Below, piece by piece: positions 17,562 to 26,552 of a stretch of 64,000 nucleotides of DNA. This DNA is from an uncultured Prevotellaceae bacterium (GTDB lineage: Bacteria; Bacteroidota; Bacteroidia; Bacteroidales; Bacteroidaceae): positions 1 to 64,000 of the forward strand of contig CACWLC010000012.1 of NCBI GenBank assembly GCA_902761605.1, given 5' to 3'. The first letter of the stretch is position 1. The number at the start of each line of letters is the position of its first letter. A program made the position numbers and the translations under genes. The notes beneath the pieces are model-generated. The model saw only the letters and a list, made by a program, of their open reading frames with translations, did no database searches and was not told the origin of the DNA.

Positions 17562-18133
17562 ATCAGAACTTTCTTATAGAATTCAGCCTTGCGCTCTGGT
17601 TTCATGGGATAAGCCCGTGAACTGCTTGGCATGCGATATAGCCTAAGCTCTCGCTCTCCGAGGGTAAAGGCAGAATATTCCCCTACCTTAGGAGGATTGA
17701 CACCAAACTGTCGGCATGCTATTTCTGTGGCCAGCTGTCCTGCTGTGACCACCTTTGTACATTCCGGCAGATTACGAAGCATCTCTCTAAGATTGGTCTC
17801 TTCGATTACTTCCAGGTCCTTATCAGATGCTGTTCCTGTAGTACGACGTATCTTTGTGCATGTATCGAAGAGCGCTATCCCTTGTTTCTCCAGAAAAGGG
17901 ACAAGTATATCCAGGCGGAAAGATTTGTTCTCCGCATCCACGAAATAATCCCTATCACCATAGAACAGTATCCCAAAGATACGCCACATGTCATTGATGA
18001 AGTTCGGGTAATAGAACTTCATCGACCATCGTTTCTCAGATGGAGGAAAGGTGCCCAACATAAGAATGCGGGCACCTTGTGGTAAAAACGGCTCAAAGGG
18101 ATGAGCCTCTATATCGAACTCTTCACTTTTCAC
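17558..18133 (-). CDS. Uracil-DNA glycosylase superfamily protein (Mug-like)
   Basis: A 191-residue protein of the UDG fold. ILMLGTFPPSEKRW near residue 23 matches the first catalytic motif region (G-x-x-P) and MPSSSRAYP near residue 167 the second (S-x-S-x-x-x-P). The Asn/Asp found in classical Mug motif 1 is not obvious, so activity is uncertain. Such proteins remove uracil or other damaged bases from DNA. The likely start is GTG at 18133, overlapping the uridine kinase stop as GTGA, which implies coupled translation after udk. Pairing a base-excision-like protein with a nucleoside kinase fits the nucleic-acid theme of the next genes, but may be coincidence. Confidence 0.7.
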   Translation of the reverse strand: MKSEEFDIEAHPFEPFLPQGARILMLGTFPPSEKRWSMKFYYPNFINDMWRIFGILFYGDRDYFVDAENKSFRLDILVPFLEKQGIALFDTCTKIRRTTGTASDKDLEVIEETNLREMLRNLPECTKVVTAGQLATEIACRQFGVNPPKVGEYSAFTLGERELRLYRMPSSSRAYPMKPERKAEFYKKVLI

Positions 18134-18762
18134 TTATTCATCTCCTCCTTAACCTCCTTAGAGAACAACTCAATATAAGTACGGAGAATATCTATTCCAC
18201 GTTTATTCTCTCTACCCCAAGGAATAATAAGGTCAGCAAACTTCTTGGTTGGTTCGATAAACTGCTCATGCATCGGCTTCACGTCATTCTCATAATGATC
18301 GAGCACCATGTCGACAGTACGTCCACGCTCCACCACATCACGACGGATATTACGGATAAGGCGCACGTCGCTGTCTGTATCCACGAAGATCTTAAGATCC
18401 ATCATGTCACGCAGTTTCTTATAATGAAGCGTCATGATACCCTCAAGGATAATTACCGGCTTGGGGTCTACGTGAACAGTCTCAGGAAGACGGTTGGAGA
18501 GCACATACGAATATGTAGGCTGTTCAATAGCCTCACCATTCTTCAGCTTCTTTATCTGCTCAGTAAGCAGTTTCCAGTCGAAAGCATCAGGATGGTCAAA
18601 ATTTATCTGTTTTCTCTCCTCAGGTGTGAGCTCTGTTGTATCATTATAATACGAATCCAGAGGTATCACAGCTGCACAATGTGGTGGCATCGCCTTTGCG
18701 ATACGTTTCACCACGGTGGTCTTTCCTGATCCCGAGCCACCAGCTATTCCGATGATAATCAT
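18130..18762 (-). CDS. udk: Uridine kinase
   Basis: Phosphorylates uridine (and cytidine) to UMP/CMP with a nucleoside triphosphate in pyrimidine salvage. The 210-residue length is normal. The P-loop GGSGSGKT is at residues 8-15; PLDSYYND and INFDHPDAFDW form the nucleoside site; the lid region has RDVVERGRTVDMVLDHY. It lies 15 bp downstream of the secreted EEP nuclease gene on the same strand and overlaps the next gene, so the three form a probable operon. Salvage of nucleosides released by that nuclease is a natural link. Confidence 0.93.
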   Translation of the reverse strand: MIIIGIAGGSGSGKTTVVKRIAKAMPPHCAAVIPLDSYYNDTTELTPEERKQINFDHPDAFDWKLLTEQIKKLKNGEAIEQPTYSYVLSNRLPETVHVDPKPVIILEGIMTLHYKKLRDMMDLKIFVDTDSDVRLIRNIRRDVVERGRTVDMVLDHYENDVKPMHEQFIEPTKKFADLIIPWGRENKRGIDILRTYIELFSKEVKEEMNK

Positions 18763-18777
18763 GATAAGCTAAAGAAT

Positions 18778-19827
18778 TTATTTCTGCTCTTTAATAAGAT
18801 AAACTACTGTCGGCAGATGGTCGCTATATCCATTGAGCCATACACCTCCTGCATGTGTACGCAGGGTATTGCCTTTATACTTTCCCTCTTTCTGGAACAG
18901 GTAGTCACGACGGAATATCTGATGTGAGAAGAGCTTCAGCGTAGAATAGTCCTTGGTCTTTTCTTTGTCAAGCAGACTTGGAGAAAGGATAATCTGGTCG
19001 AAGAGGTTCCATGCGCCATTATACATCAGAGTGCCTGTACCCGATGCCAGCACATCCCACCAAGGGTTGTACATATCGCCATCGCCAACCTCACTAATCT
19101 TACGTTTTGCCCCCAGGCATTTTGCCATAGACTTGTCCTGTGGATCATCGTTCATATCACCCATGACGAACAATTTAACATTAGGATCTTCGGCAATAAG
19201 CGAGTCTTTCACCACCTTTACCTGTGCTCCTCCTTCCTCGCGATAGAAAGATGTGGCTCCACGAGAAGGAAGGTGACAGACGATAATTGTGACATGTTCA
19301 TCTGCCATTGTACCGCTTACAACGATGAATCCACGAGTAGCTCGCAAAGAATCCTCAGGTAATTTATATATATAAGGTACGAGCTTCACGTCACGAACAG
19401 TGAATAGCGAAGGATTATAAAGAAGAGCACAATCTACGCCACGCTGATCCGGACCCTCGATATGCACAAACTGGAAGTTCTTTGCCTTCAGAGGCTCCTC
19501 GTTGCAGAGATCTTCAAGACACTTGGCGTTTTCCACCTCAGCCACACCGATAGCAGCACAGCCAACCTTCGGCAGCTTGTCTGTTCCCATCTCGGAGAGG
19601 ACTCGCGACATGTTGCGGAGCTTATTGCTATATTTCAGCCCCGTCCACTTGTTGGTTCCCTCTGGCAGATACTCATAGTCATTGTGACCTACGTCATGAC
19701 ATGTGTCGAAGAGATTTTCGAGATTGTAGAACCCGATTCCGTAAACAGAATACTTTTTCTGTGCCATTGCACAATTCACGCCCATAAGAAAAAGGCATGT
19801 TAGCAGTAATAATCCTGACTTTTTCAT
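18778..19827 (-). CDS. Secreted endonuclease/exonuclease/phosphatase (EEP) family protein
   Basis: A 349-residue exported enzyme: the signal peptide runs to MAQKK (about residue 23). The EEP fold is marked by GFYNLENLFD near residue 32, the metal-binding region, by CHLPSRGATSFYREEGG, by GDMNDDPQD near 220-230, and by SDHLPTVVYL at the C terminus with the catalytic His. The family includes DNase I-like nucleases, phosphodiesterases and phosphatases. Export and the neighbouring nucleoside kinase and OB-fold lipoproteins favour nucleic acid as substrate; this is inference. It is divergent from the TonB-dependent receptor operon, 115 bp apart, and is the first gene of an operon with udk and the UDG-like gene. 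Confidence 0.85.
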   Translation of the reverse strand: MKKSGLLLLTCLFLMGVNCAMAQKKYSVYGIGFYNLENLFDTCHDVGHNDYEYLPEGTNKWTGLKYSNKLRNMSRVLSEMGTDKLPKVGCAAIGVAEVENAKCLEDLCNEEPLKAKNFQFVHIEGPDQRGVDCALLYNPSLFTVRDVKLVPYIYKLPEDSLRATRGFIVVSGTMADEHVTIIVCHLPSRGATSFYREEGGAQVKVVKDSLIAEDPNVKLFVMGDMNDDPQDKSMAKCLGAKRKISEVGDGDMYNPWWDVLASGTGTLMYNGAWNLFDQIILSPSLLDKEKTKDYSTLKLFSHQIFRRDYLFQKEGKYKGNTLRTHAGGVWLNGYSDHLPTVVYLIKEQK

Positions 19828-19848
19828 ATAAAAAACGTTTTATGGGGG

Positions 19849-19856
19849 CAAAGATA
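19849..19856 (-). promoter_or_regulatory. -7 element of the EEP nuclease operon
   Basis: TATCTTTG on the minus strand, about 22 bp before the start. It shares a 115-bp divergent region with the receptor promoter. Confidence 0.6.
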
Positions 19857-19873
19857 ATAATTTTTTTCGAAAC

Positions 19874-19908
19874 TTTGTATCTAGAATGGATTTTTTTTTG
19901 TATCTTTG
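19874..19908 (+). promoter_or_regulatory. Promoter of the TonB-dependent receptor operon
   Basis: TTTG at 19874-19877 and TATCTTTG at 19901-19908. Transcription would begin near 19915 and give a 5' leader of about 27 bases. Confidence 0.6.
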
Positions 19909-19942
19909 CCCCATAAAATTATTATTAACTAAAATATAGCTT

Positions 19943-22528
19943 ATGATGAAAAGGCTGAAACTAATTGCTATTGCCTCCGTCATTGCCTCTCCACTATTGG
20001 CTCAGGACAATAATTCTGATTCAATTATTAATACGGCAATTCAAGACGAACAGGCTTTCACTTTCACCGAAGCACAACTGGGCGAAGATGATGACATGTC
20101 GCAAAACGTGACTATCATCCATTCGAACAACAATATCTACGCCTCTCAGGTGGGATATCTGTTCAGTCCCGTACGCTTCAGGTATCGTGCTTTTAACCAG
20201 AAGTACAATGAGATTTACATCAACGGAGCTCCTATGAACGACATGGAGTCGGGCCAGTTCCGTTATTCTCTCGTTGGAGGTCTTAACCAGCAGACCCGTG
20301 GTGTGGAAAACTCTCTGCCGTTCGAGATGAATAGTTTCGGAATGTCGGCGATGGCTGGTTCCAACAACTACAACTTCCGTCCTTCGGCTATGGCTCAAGG
20401 TCAGCGAATCACAGTTGCTGGTGCTAACCGTAACTATCGTGTGAGAGCAATGTATACCTACAACTCTGGTGTCAATGCCAAAGGTTGGGCTTTCTCTGCC
20501 AACCTTACCTACAGATGGGCGAATCAAGGATATGTAGAGGGAACATTCTACAACTCTCTCTCCTATTTCCTTGGTGTTGAGAAGGTTTTCGACAGTGGTC
20601 ACCGTTTATCACTCGTTACCTGGGGTAATCCCACCGAGCGCGCATCTCAGGGTGCAGGTACTGACGAGACCTACTGGTTGGCTAACGACAGATACTATAA
20701 CCCATACTGGGGATACCAGAACGGCGAGAAACGTTCTTCACGCATCGTAACCGACTGGGCTCCAACAGCAATGTTCACATGGGATTGGCAGATTAATCCT
20801 ACAACAAAGCTGACGACGACAGCCACAGGCCGTTACTCCTCTTATAAGAGTACACGTCTGAACTACAATAACTCAGACAACCCTCAGCCAGACTACTGGA
20901 AGAATCTTCCTTCCAGCCATTTTAATGTATGGAATGAGAATGATGTCTATTATCGTACAGCTCAGGGACTTATCGATTTCAACAATGTACGCGACATCTG
21001 GATGAGCAGCAAGGAGAATCGTCAGATTGACTTCGACAAGTTATATTATTCAAACAAGCAGGCAGCTCTTCAGGGTTCCGATGCGATGTATTACATTCAG
21101 GCACGTCATAACAACAACCTGAATCTTACCATCTCCACTGCCCTACAGAAGGAGCTGGGACGTTTCGCAGCATTCAACACAGGTATCAACGTAGCTACCA
21201 ACAAGGGTATTCACTATCAGACGATGGAAGACCTCTTAGGAGCTCTCTCTTTCCATAACATCAACACCTATGCTCTCGGTAAATATTCTGCAGATGACCC
21301 AAGAGTACAGTATGACACAAGACATGCCAATGCATATGTAGGTGTAGGTGACCGTTTCGGATATGACTATAATATCCTCGTTGACAAAGCCAACTGGTGG
21401 GCTTCTTACAAATACGATCGCGGACGTATTCACAGCTTTATCAGCGGACGTATTGGAGGCACACAGATAGCACGCGACGGAAAGATGGAAAACGGTATGG
21501 CCGTAGGCAATTCCTGGGGTGAGAGTAAATCCGCATTCTTCCTCGATGGTGGAGCAAAGGCAGGACTGCACTACAATATCGGTGGCGGTAATGTCATCAC
21601 CATCGGTGCTGGCTACGAGCTTCGTGCTCCTCAGGCATCTACAGCATTCGTTTCTCCTGAGATCAACAACGACTTCGTTGTAAATCTTAAGAACGAGAAG
21701 GTGCTCAGCACAGAGATTGGCTATCAGATTCAGTTGCCTTGGATGAAAGCTAACATCAACGGATACTACAGCAAGATAAAGGATGTTACAGAATGGCAGA
21801 ACTTCTATTTCGACGATATCAACTCATTCTCTTACGTTTCAATGACAGGTATTGATAAGGTTTACTACGGTGTTGAGTGGGGTATCAACTTCAAGATCAC
21901 CAATGAGTTCAACATCAAGACCATCGGTACTATCAGCGAGGCAAAGAACACCAATAATGCCAAAGTCTGGTATATGAGTTCTACCAGCGGTACATTCAAC
22001 GATGACAACAACCACGAGATAGAGACAGTATATAATAAGGACATGCGCGAGGCAGGAACACCTCTTACTGCTGCAAGCCTTATTCTCAGCTACCACAAGT
22101 GGGGATGGTTCGTTGATCTCAACTGCAACTGGTACGATCGCATCTACCTCTCCTACTCTCCCAGCTACCGCTATGAGCAGACTCTTAAGAATCGTCAGGC
22201 AGCGAGCCAATACACAGGCGAACCTGTATATGACAATGATGGTAATATCCTTGAGAGTGCTCTGGCACAGCAGAAGGGTCACGGAGGATTCATGCTCGAC
22301 CTTTCTGTCGGACGCAGTCTTCGACTGAAGCGTGGAAAGTCTATTAGTATCAATCTCTCGATTACCAACCTTCTTAACAACCAGAAGATTGTTACTGGTG
22401 GTTATGAGCAGAGCCGCAGCGACTACACAGGAAGCGGCAATACCAGAGCCTACCAGTTCGCTAAGAATCCGAAGAAGTACTATGCTTACGGAATAAACGG
22501 AATGTTGAATATTGGATATAAATTCTAA
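19943..22528 (+). CDS. TonB-dependent outer-membrane receptor
   Basis: Predicted 22-strand outer-membrane barrel importing a ligand with TonB energy, 861 residues. The signal peptide ends at PLLAQDN. The plug domain spans about residues 55-170 with VRFRYRAFNQKYNEIYING and APMNDMESGQFRYSLVGGLN, a form common in Bacteroidota receptors. The barrel ends in the canonical C-terminal Phe (NIGYKF). The N-terminal carboxypeptidase-like domain of SusC proteins is absent and no SusD gene follows, so it is not a standard glycan SusCD pair. It is instead 6 bp upstream of OB-fold lipoproteins, the basis for proposing a nucleic-acid-related ligand. The start may be either of the two consecutive ATGs. Confidence 0.88.
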   Translation: MMKRLKLIAIASVIASPLLAQDNNSDSIINTAIQDEQAFTFTEAQLGEDDDMSQNVTIIHSNNNIYASQVGYLFSPVRFRYRAFNQKYNEIYINGAPMNDMESGQFRYSLVGGLNQQTRGVENSLPFEMNSFGMSAMAGSNNYNFRPSAMAQGQRITVAGANRNYRVRAMYTYNSGVNAKGWAFSANLTYRWANQGYVEGTFYNSLSYFLGVEKVFDSGHRLSLVTWGNPTERASQGAGTDETYWLANDRYYNPYWGYQNGEKRSSRIVTDWAPTAMFTWDWQINPTTKLTTTATGRYSSYKSTRLNYNNSDNPQPDYWKNLPSSHFNVWNENDVYYRTAQGLIDFNNVRDIWMSSKENRQIDFDKLYYSNKQAALQGSDAMYYIQARHNNNLNLTISTALQKELGRFAAFNTGINVATNKGIHYQTMEDLLGALSFHNINTYALGKYSADDPRVQYDTRHANAYVGVGDRFGYDYNILVDKANWWASYKYDRGRIHSFISGRIGGTQIARDGKMENGMAVGNSWGESKSAFFLDGGAKAGLHYNIGGGNVITIGAGYELRAPQASTAFVSPEINNDFVVNLKNEKVLSTEIGYQIQLPWMKANINGYYSKIKDVTEWQNFYFDDINSFSYVSMTGIDKVYYGVEWGINFKITNEFNIKTIGTISEAKNTNNAKVWYMSSTSGTFNDDNNHEIETVYNKDMREAGTPLTAASLILSYHKWGWFVDLNCNWYDRIYLSYSPSYRYEQTLKNRQAASQYTGEPVYDNDGNILESALAQQKGHGGFMLDLSVGRSLRLKRGKSISINLSITNLLNNQKIVTGGYEQSRSDYTGSGNTRAYQFAKNPKKYYAYGINGMLNIGYKF

Positions 22529-22534
22529 GACGTT

Positions 22535-23374
22535 ATGAGACATATACATTATTATATTATAGTATTAGCCTGCATGCTCTTAGGATCATGTATGGAGAAA
22601 GACTGGGACATCCCAGCTACAGACGGCTCAGAATACGGCAATCAAGGAGTGGCTGAAACCAATGTCATAACCATTGCCCAACTGAAGCAGAAATATGCCT
22701 CTGCACTTCTTACCAACGAGAATTACAAACAAATCGATGAATCCATGCAAATAAAGGGTGTGGTGACAGGTAATGATATCGAAGGTAATATCTATAATCA
22801 GATAGGCATTGAGGACGGTACAGGTTCTGTCATCATCTGTATTGCCCAAGGAGGACTTTACGGACAGCTTCAGGTAGGCCGTGAGATTCTCGTAGAGTTA
22901 AAAGACCTCTACTTCGGCTCTTACGGAAAGCAGCCACAGATCGGTACACCTTATACAAACAGGAATGGCAAGTCTTATGTCAGCCGTATGCCAAGATATC
23001 TATGGCAGCAGCATTTCAAGATGCTCGACGTCAAGAGTACAAGTCCTATTGAGTTCGATAAGACACAAGTCACCAACAGCGATTATATCGCAGAAAACTG
23101 CGGACGTCTGATGACCATCAAGGGTGTTAAGTTCCAAGGAGCCAATGGCAAGAGGGCTTTTGCGCCCGAAAGTGACAAAGATGCAGCAAACTGCGTTAAT
23201 CGTGCATTGCAGGGAATCTCATCCAACTATCTGGTAGTCCGTACAAGCACCTATGCAGACTTTGCCGCAAAGCCTCTTCCACAGGAAGAAGTCGACATCA
23301 CCGGAATCTTCACACGTTACAACAACACCTGGCAGATACTTATCCGCCAAGAAAGCGATATCGTAAAGAAGTAA
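22535..23374 (+). CDS. OB-fold surface lipoprotein (DUF5689-like)
   Basis: A 279-residue lipoprotein with lipobox LLGSC, Cys at residue 19. The mature part begins with an acidic linker (DWDIPATDGSEYG). It then has a domain with the strand order of an OB fold: QIKGVVTGNDIEGNIYNQ, IGIEDGTGSVIICI, then VGREILVELKDLYFGSYG. A second half (about 175-279) repeats the theme weakly, with YNNTWQILIRQESDIV at the end. Resemblance to the DUF5689 family is from memory of its layout and was not tested. OB folds most often bind nucleic acid or oligosaccharide. It sits between the receptor and the multi-OB lipoprotein in one operon, so it is a candidate ligand-binding partner of the receptor. Confidence 0.75.
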   Translation: MRHIHYYIIVLACMLLGSCMEKDWDIPATDGSEYGNQGVAETNVITIAQLKQKYASALLTNENYKQIDESMQIKGVVTGNDIEGNIYNQIGIEDGTGSVIICIAQGGLYGQLQVGREILVELKDLYFGSYGKQPQIGTPYTNRNGKSYVSRMPRYLWQQHFKMLDVKSTSPIEFDKTQVTNSDYIAENCGRLMTIKGVKFQGANGKRAFAPESDKDAANCVNRALQGISSNYLVVRTSTYADFAAKPLPQEEVDITGIFTRYNNTWQILIRQESDIVKK

Positions 23375-23408
23375 TTTTATATTAACAGTTGAATTAAAAA
23401 TAACAATT

Positions 23409-25424
23409 ATGAATACATATATTTCTAAAAGACTGAAAAAGGCTTTAAGGTTGGGAGTAATCTCATTCCTGTTTCCTCTTTCCTCATCACTCTTTACTTC
23501 GTGTGAGGATGTTCCAATGCCATTCAACAATCCGGAACTCCCACCAGAGCCAGATGTAGTTGTTATCGATCCTAGTGGCGACGGTACAAAGGAGAATCCA
23601 TACAACGTAGCAGGAGTTCTTGCTTACATCAACACATTAGGAGCTGATGTGGAGTCTGATAAAGATATCTATGTAACAGGTGTGATAACATCTGTTACAG
23701 AATCCTACTCGAAACAGTATGGAAATGCATCATTCGTTATCTCCGATACTGATGAGGGTACAAACAAGTTTACTTTCTATCGTGGATTATATTTGGGAAA
23801 CAAGAAATACTCAAACGAGAGTGACACAAACATCAAGGAAGACGATGTTGTAATTATCTGCGGAAAGGTAATTAACTTCAAGGGCAGTACCCCTGAGACC
23901 GTTCAGAACAAGGCATACGTTGTTTCTATCAATGGCAAGGGTTCTGACATCCAGCCATCTGAAGGTGGAACTCCTAAGGGCAGCGGTACTCTTGCTGATC
24001 CTTATAATGCAACGGCAGCCAATGCATATATCGCCACTCTTGCTGCTGACACAGAGAGCGATAAGGATATTTACATCAAGGGTAAGATTATCGATATCGA
24101 AGATAAGAACCAGTTCAATACCAATTATGGCAACTGCACATTCTACATCTCCGACGATGGTACTGACAACAGCGATAAGTTCTATGTTTTCCGCACCTAT
24201 TATCTGGGTAACCAGAAGTATTCTGACGACTCATGGACCAAGCCTAAGAAGGGTGACGATGTTATTATCTGTGGAAAGGTGGTTAACTATAAGGGTAATA
24301 CACCTGAGACAGTTGCTAACAAGAACTATATTTACTCTCTCAATGGCAAGTCTGACGCTCCTGGTGGCGGAGGTGGTAGTTCTACAGCCGATGTGGGCAG
24401 CATCGACAAGCCCAAGACTTGTACAGAGGCTCTTGCCGTAATCAATGCACTCGAGGATGGAAAGACAACCGATGATGCTTACTACGTAAAGGGAAAGATT
24501 ACCAAGATTGTAACAGCAGAGGATAAAATTGCCCAGTACAAGAACATCGACTATTGGATTTCAGATGGTACAAGTGAGATTGAGGTGTTCCGTGGAAAGA
24601 ACCTCGACAATACCGATTTCACTGGTCCTGGACAGATCAACGTAGGCGATGAGGTTATCGTATTAGGCAAACTGCAGAAGTTTGTCAAGGATGGCAACAT
24701 GACCCCAGAGATGGCTCAGGGTAACTATATCGTAAAATATACCAAGGGATCTGGTGGTGGTGATACACCTAGTACAGATGTCAAGAAGGTAACCGTAGCG
24801 CAGTTCAATGCAGCAGCTGAAAGCAAGGATGTTTGGTATCAGATTACTGGCACTGTTAAGAACCTTAAGGATGGTGACCAATATGGTAACTTTGACCTTG
24901 AGGATGAAACTGGTTCTGTTTATGTATATGGTCTGCTTGCTGAAAAGGGAGGCGAGAAAAAGAAATTCCAGGATCTGGTTGCCGCAAAGGGTATTAAAAA
25001 TGGCTCTAAGATTACCATCATCGCAAACAGAAGTTCATACAAAGACCAGATTCAAGCTGCAAATGCCTACTTCGTAAGCATCGAAGCTGGTGGTGGTGAC
25101 TCTGCAGGCGACGGATCGAAGGTTGTAAGCGTAGCAGATTTCCTAGCAGCAGCAACAAGTACCGATGTATGGTACAAGCTTACTGGTACAGTAAAGAATC
25201 TTAAGGATGGCGACCAATATGGCAACTTTGACCTTGAAGATTCTACAGGTTCAGTATACGTATATGGCCTGCTTGCTGAAAAGGGAGGAGAAAAGAAGAA
25301 GTTCCAGGATCTTGTTACTGCAAAGGGCATAAAGAACGGCTCCAAGATTACAATCATTGGTAATCGTGCAGAATACAAAGGTACAGCGCAAGTTGGAAAT
25401 GCATACTTCGTTAGTATAGAATAA
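23409..25424 (+). CDS. Multi-repeat OB-fold-like surface lipoprotein
   Basis: A 671-residue lipoprotein: lipobox SLFTSC with Cys near residue 32, then a Pro/Glu linker. Five tandem domains follow at roughly 57-176, 189-314, 331-446, 458-562 and 571-671. Each has a G.I/V.....D strand, a central strand pair with D.(T/S)....Y or F, and a late G..V.I.GK/N strand, consistent with OB folds. Domains 1-3 are of one type (YIKGKI, VIICGKV). Domains 4 and 5 are of another and nearly identical, separated by 336 bp. Gly-rich linkers join the domains. The repeats would suit a flexible surface-exposed binding rod; the ligand is unknown. It is 34 bp after the DUF5689-like gene and 4 bp before an M15 peptidase. 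Confidence 0.75.
   Translation: MNTYISKRLKKALRLGVISFLFPLSSSLFTSCEDVPMPFNNPELPPEPDVVVIDPSGDGTKENPYNVAGVLAYINTLGADVESDKDIYVTGVITSVTESYSKQYGNASFVISDTDEGTNKFTFYRGLYLGNKKYSNESDTNIKEDDVVIICGKVINFKGSTPETVQNKAYVVSINGKGSDIQPSEGGTPKGSGTLADPYNATAANAYIATLAADTESDKDIYIKGKIIDIEDKNQFNTNYGNCTFYISDDGTDNSDKFYVFRTYYLGNQKYSDDSWTKPKKGDDVIICGKVVNYKGNTPETVANKNYIYSLNGKSDAPGGGGGSSTADVGSIDKPKTCTEALAVINALEDGKTTDDAYYVKGKITKIVTAEDKIAQYKNIDYWISDGTSEIEVFRGKNLDNTDFTGPGQINVGDEVIVLGKLQKFVKDGNMTPEMAQGNYIVKYTKGSGGGDTPSTDVKKVTVAQFNAAAESKDVWYQITGTVKNLKDGDQYGNFDLEDETGSVYVYGLLAEKGGEKKKFQDLVAAKGIKNGSKITIIANRSSYKDQIQAANAYFVSIEAGGGDSAGDGSKVVSVADFLAAATSTDVWYKLTGTVKNLKDGDQYGNFDLEDSTGSVYVYGLLAEKGGEKKKFQDLVTAKGIKNGSKITIIGNRAEYKGTAQVGNAYFVSIE
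24855..25405 (+). repeat. 336-bp direct duplication inside the OB-repeat gene
   Basis: DNA around 24855-25070 and 25191-25405 is nearly the same, with mostly third-position changes, offset by 336 bp (112 codons). It encodes domains 4 and 5. This points to a recent in-gene duplication. Confidence 0.75.
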
Positions 25425-25428
25425 CATC

Positions 25429-26094
25429 ATGAAACTAAGATCCGCAAGGATTCTGGCAATAAGTATATTTTTCGGCAGTGCGACGCTCCAGGCGTCGTCA
25501 CTGCCGAAAGATTCTTGTTTTATTAATGAGCCTGTTCCCGATACTGTATGGCAGCGTATGCAGGGAAAGAGCTATAAACCCAATCCCCATATCGGACGTG
25601 AGGACTTACGTTATCTCCGAGTCCTCCACTGGGATTATGACGGCAAGACACATCAGGGTGAGATGGTATGCAACAAGAAGATTGCCTCTAAGCTTGTGAA
25701 CATTTTCCGTAAGCTCTACGAAGCCAAGTACCCTATACAACGGATGGTGCTCCCAGACGAGTACAATGCCGACGACGAGAAACAGATGAGGGCCAACAAT
25801 ACCTCATGCTTCTGTTACCGTCCTGTGGCAGGAAGCACGAAACTCTCCAAACACTCCCTTGGACTTGCCGTTGACATCAATCCTCTCTATAACCCCTATT
25901 ATAAGAAACGAGGCTCGAAAGTGCTCATCCAGCCCTCCAATGCCGCAAAATACTGCAATCGCAATGGCAAATTCCCATATAAGATCGACAATCAGGACCT
26001 CTGCTATCGCCTGTTCATTGAAAACGGTTTTTCGTGGGGTGGAGCATGGAAAACGATGAAAGATTATCAGCACTTTGAGTTTAAAGGCAACTAA
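25429..26094 (+). CDS. Secreted M15 family D,D-carboxypeptidase-like protein
   Basis: Zinc peptidase of the VanY/D-alanyl-D-alanine carboxypeptidase clan, 221 residues. A signal peptide precedes SLPKDS. The zinc motif SxHxxGxAxD appears as SKHSLGLAVD with H142 and D149. The third ligand region is DYQHFEF with H215. The expected substrate is peptidoglycan stem peptide, though its place as the last gene of the TonB receptor operon (4 bp after the OB lipoprotein) suggests a role in envelope remodelling linked to that system. The signal-peptide codons contain a very strong hairpin. A related but degenerate protein is encoded at 33246-33944. Confidence 0.85.
   Translation: MKLRSARILAISIFFGSATLQASSLPKDSCFINEPVPDTVWQRMQGKSYKPNPHIGREDLRYLRVLHWDYDGKTHQGEMVCNKKIASKLVNIFRKLYEAKYPIQRMVLPDEYNADDEKQMRANNTSCFCYRPVAGSTKLSKHSLGLAVDINPLYNPYYKKRGSKVLIQPSNAAKYCNRNGKFPYKIDNQDLCYRLFIENGFSWGGAWKTMKDYQHFEFKGN
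25471..25508 (+). repeat. Strong inverted repeat inside signal-peptide codons
   Basis: TTCGGCAGTG plus CGACGC (25471-25486) pairs with GCGTCG (25492-25497) and CACTGCCGAA (25499-25508). The result is a 16-bp stem with one bulged T and a 5-base loop. No T run follows, so it does not look like a terminator. Confidence 0.85.
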
Positions 26095-26127
26095 TAATCG
26101 TCTAAAAACAAAAAATATGCTGAAAAG

Positions 26128-26159
26128 TTTGCGAGATTCGAAAAATCTTCGTACCTTTG
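26128..26159 (+). promoter_or_regulatory. Promoter of rpmE2
   Basis: TTTG at 26128-26131 and TACCTTTG at 26152-26159, a 20-bp gap matching the Bacteroidota consensus very well. The leader is about 45 bases. Confidence 0.7.
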
Positions 26160-26210
26160 CAGCCCAAAAGCGTGAAATTTATTTTTAAACATTAATATTT
26201 TAAACTCAAA

Positions 26211-26465
26211 ATGAAAAAAGGTATTCATCCAGAAAACTATCGCCCCGTCGTGTTTAAGGACATGTCCAACGGCGATATGTTCCTCTCGAAGTCTACAGCA
26301 AAGACAAACGATACAGTAGAATTCGAAGGCGAAACTTACCCAGTGGTAAAAGTCGAAATCTCTAGCACCTCTCACCCATTCTATACAGGTAAGAGCAAGC
26401 TCGTTGACACAGCAGGACGTGTTGATAAGTTCATGAGCCGCTACGGTAAGGCTGCGAAGAAGTAA
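26211..26465 (+). CDS. rpmE2: 50S ribosomal protein L31, type B
   Basis: Ribosomal protein bL31 of the zinc-independent form. The 84 residues begin [17 protein letters not shown] and contain no Cys, where type A L31 has a CxxC zinc site. [13 protein letters not shown] and [11 protein letters not shown] are family hallmarks. It has a strong promoter and is followed by a hairpin with a T run. No zinc-type L31 is seen in the window. Confidence 0.96.
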   Translation: MKKGIHPENYRPVVFKDMSNGDMFLSKSTAKTNDTVEFEGETYPVVKVEISSTSHPFYTGKSKLVDTAGRVDKFMSRYGKAAKK

Positions 26466-26486
26466 GATTATAACCGCAAGATTCAG

Positions 26487-26532
26487 AAGGTGCGTCAATG
26501 GTAGTTGCATATGCCATCGCCGCACCTTTTTT
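26487..26532 (+). terminator. Terminator or partial attenuator after rpmE2
   Basis: AAGGTGCG (26487-26494) pairs with CGCACCTT (26521-26528), with an inner ATGG/CCAT stem and a run of T. The nuclease gene begins about 20 bp later and no promoter lies between. It may therefore allow partial read-through. Confidence 0.75.
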
Positions 26533-26552
26533 ATTAAAAACTAAATATATAT

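Noticed and set aside
18079..18729. 216-codon open frame opposite uridine kinase
   Set aside because: The kinase on the other strand has all family motifs; the antisense frame has none.
19943..22528. SusC of a glycan utilisation locus
   Set aside because: No SusC-type N-terminal domain, no SusD partner and no glycosidase is adjacent; the companions are OB-fold lipoproteins.
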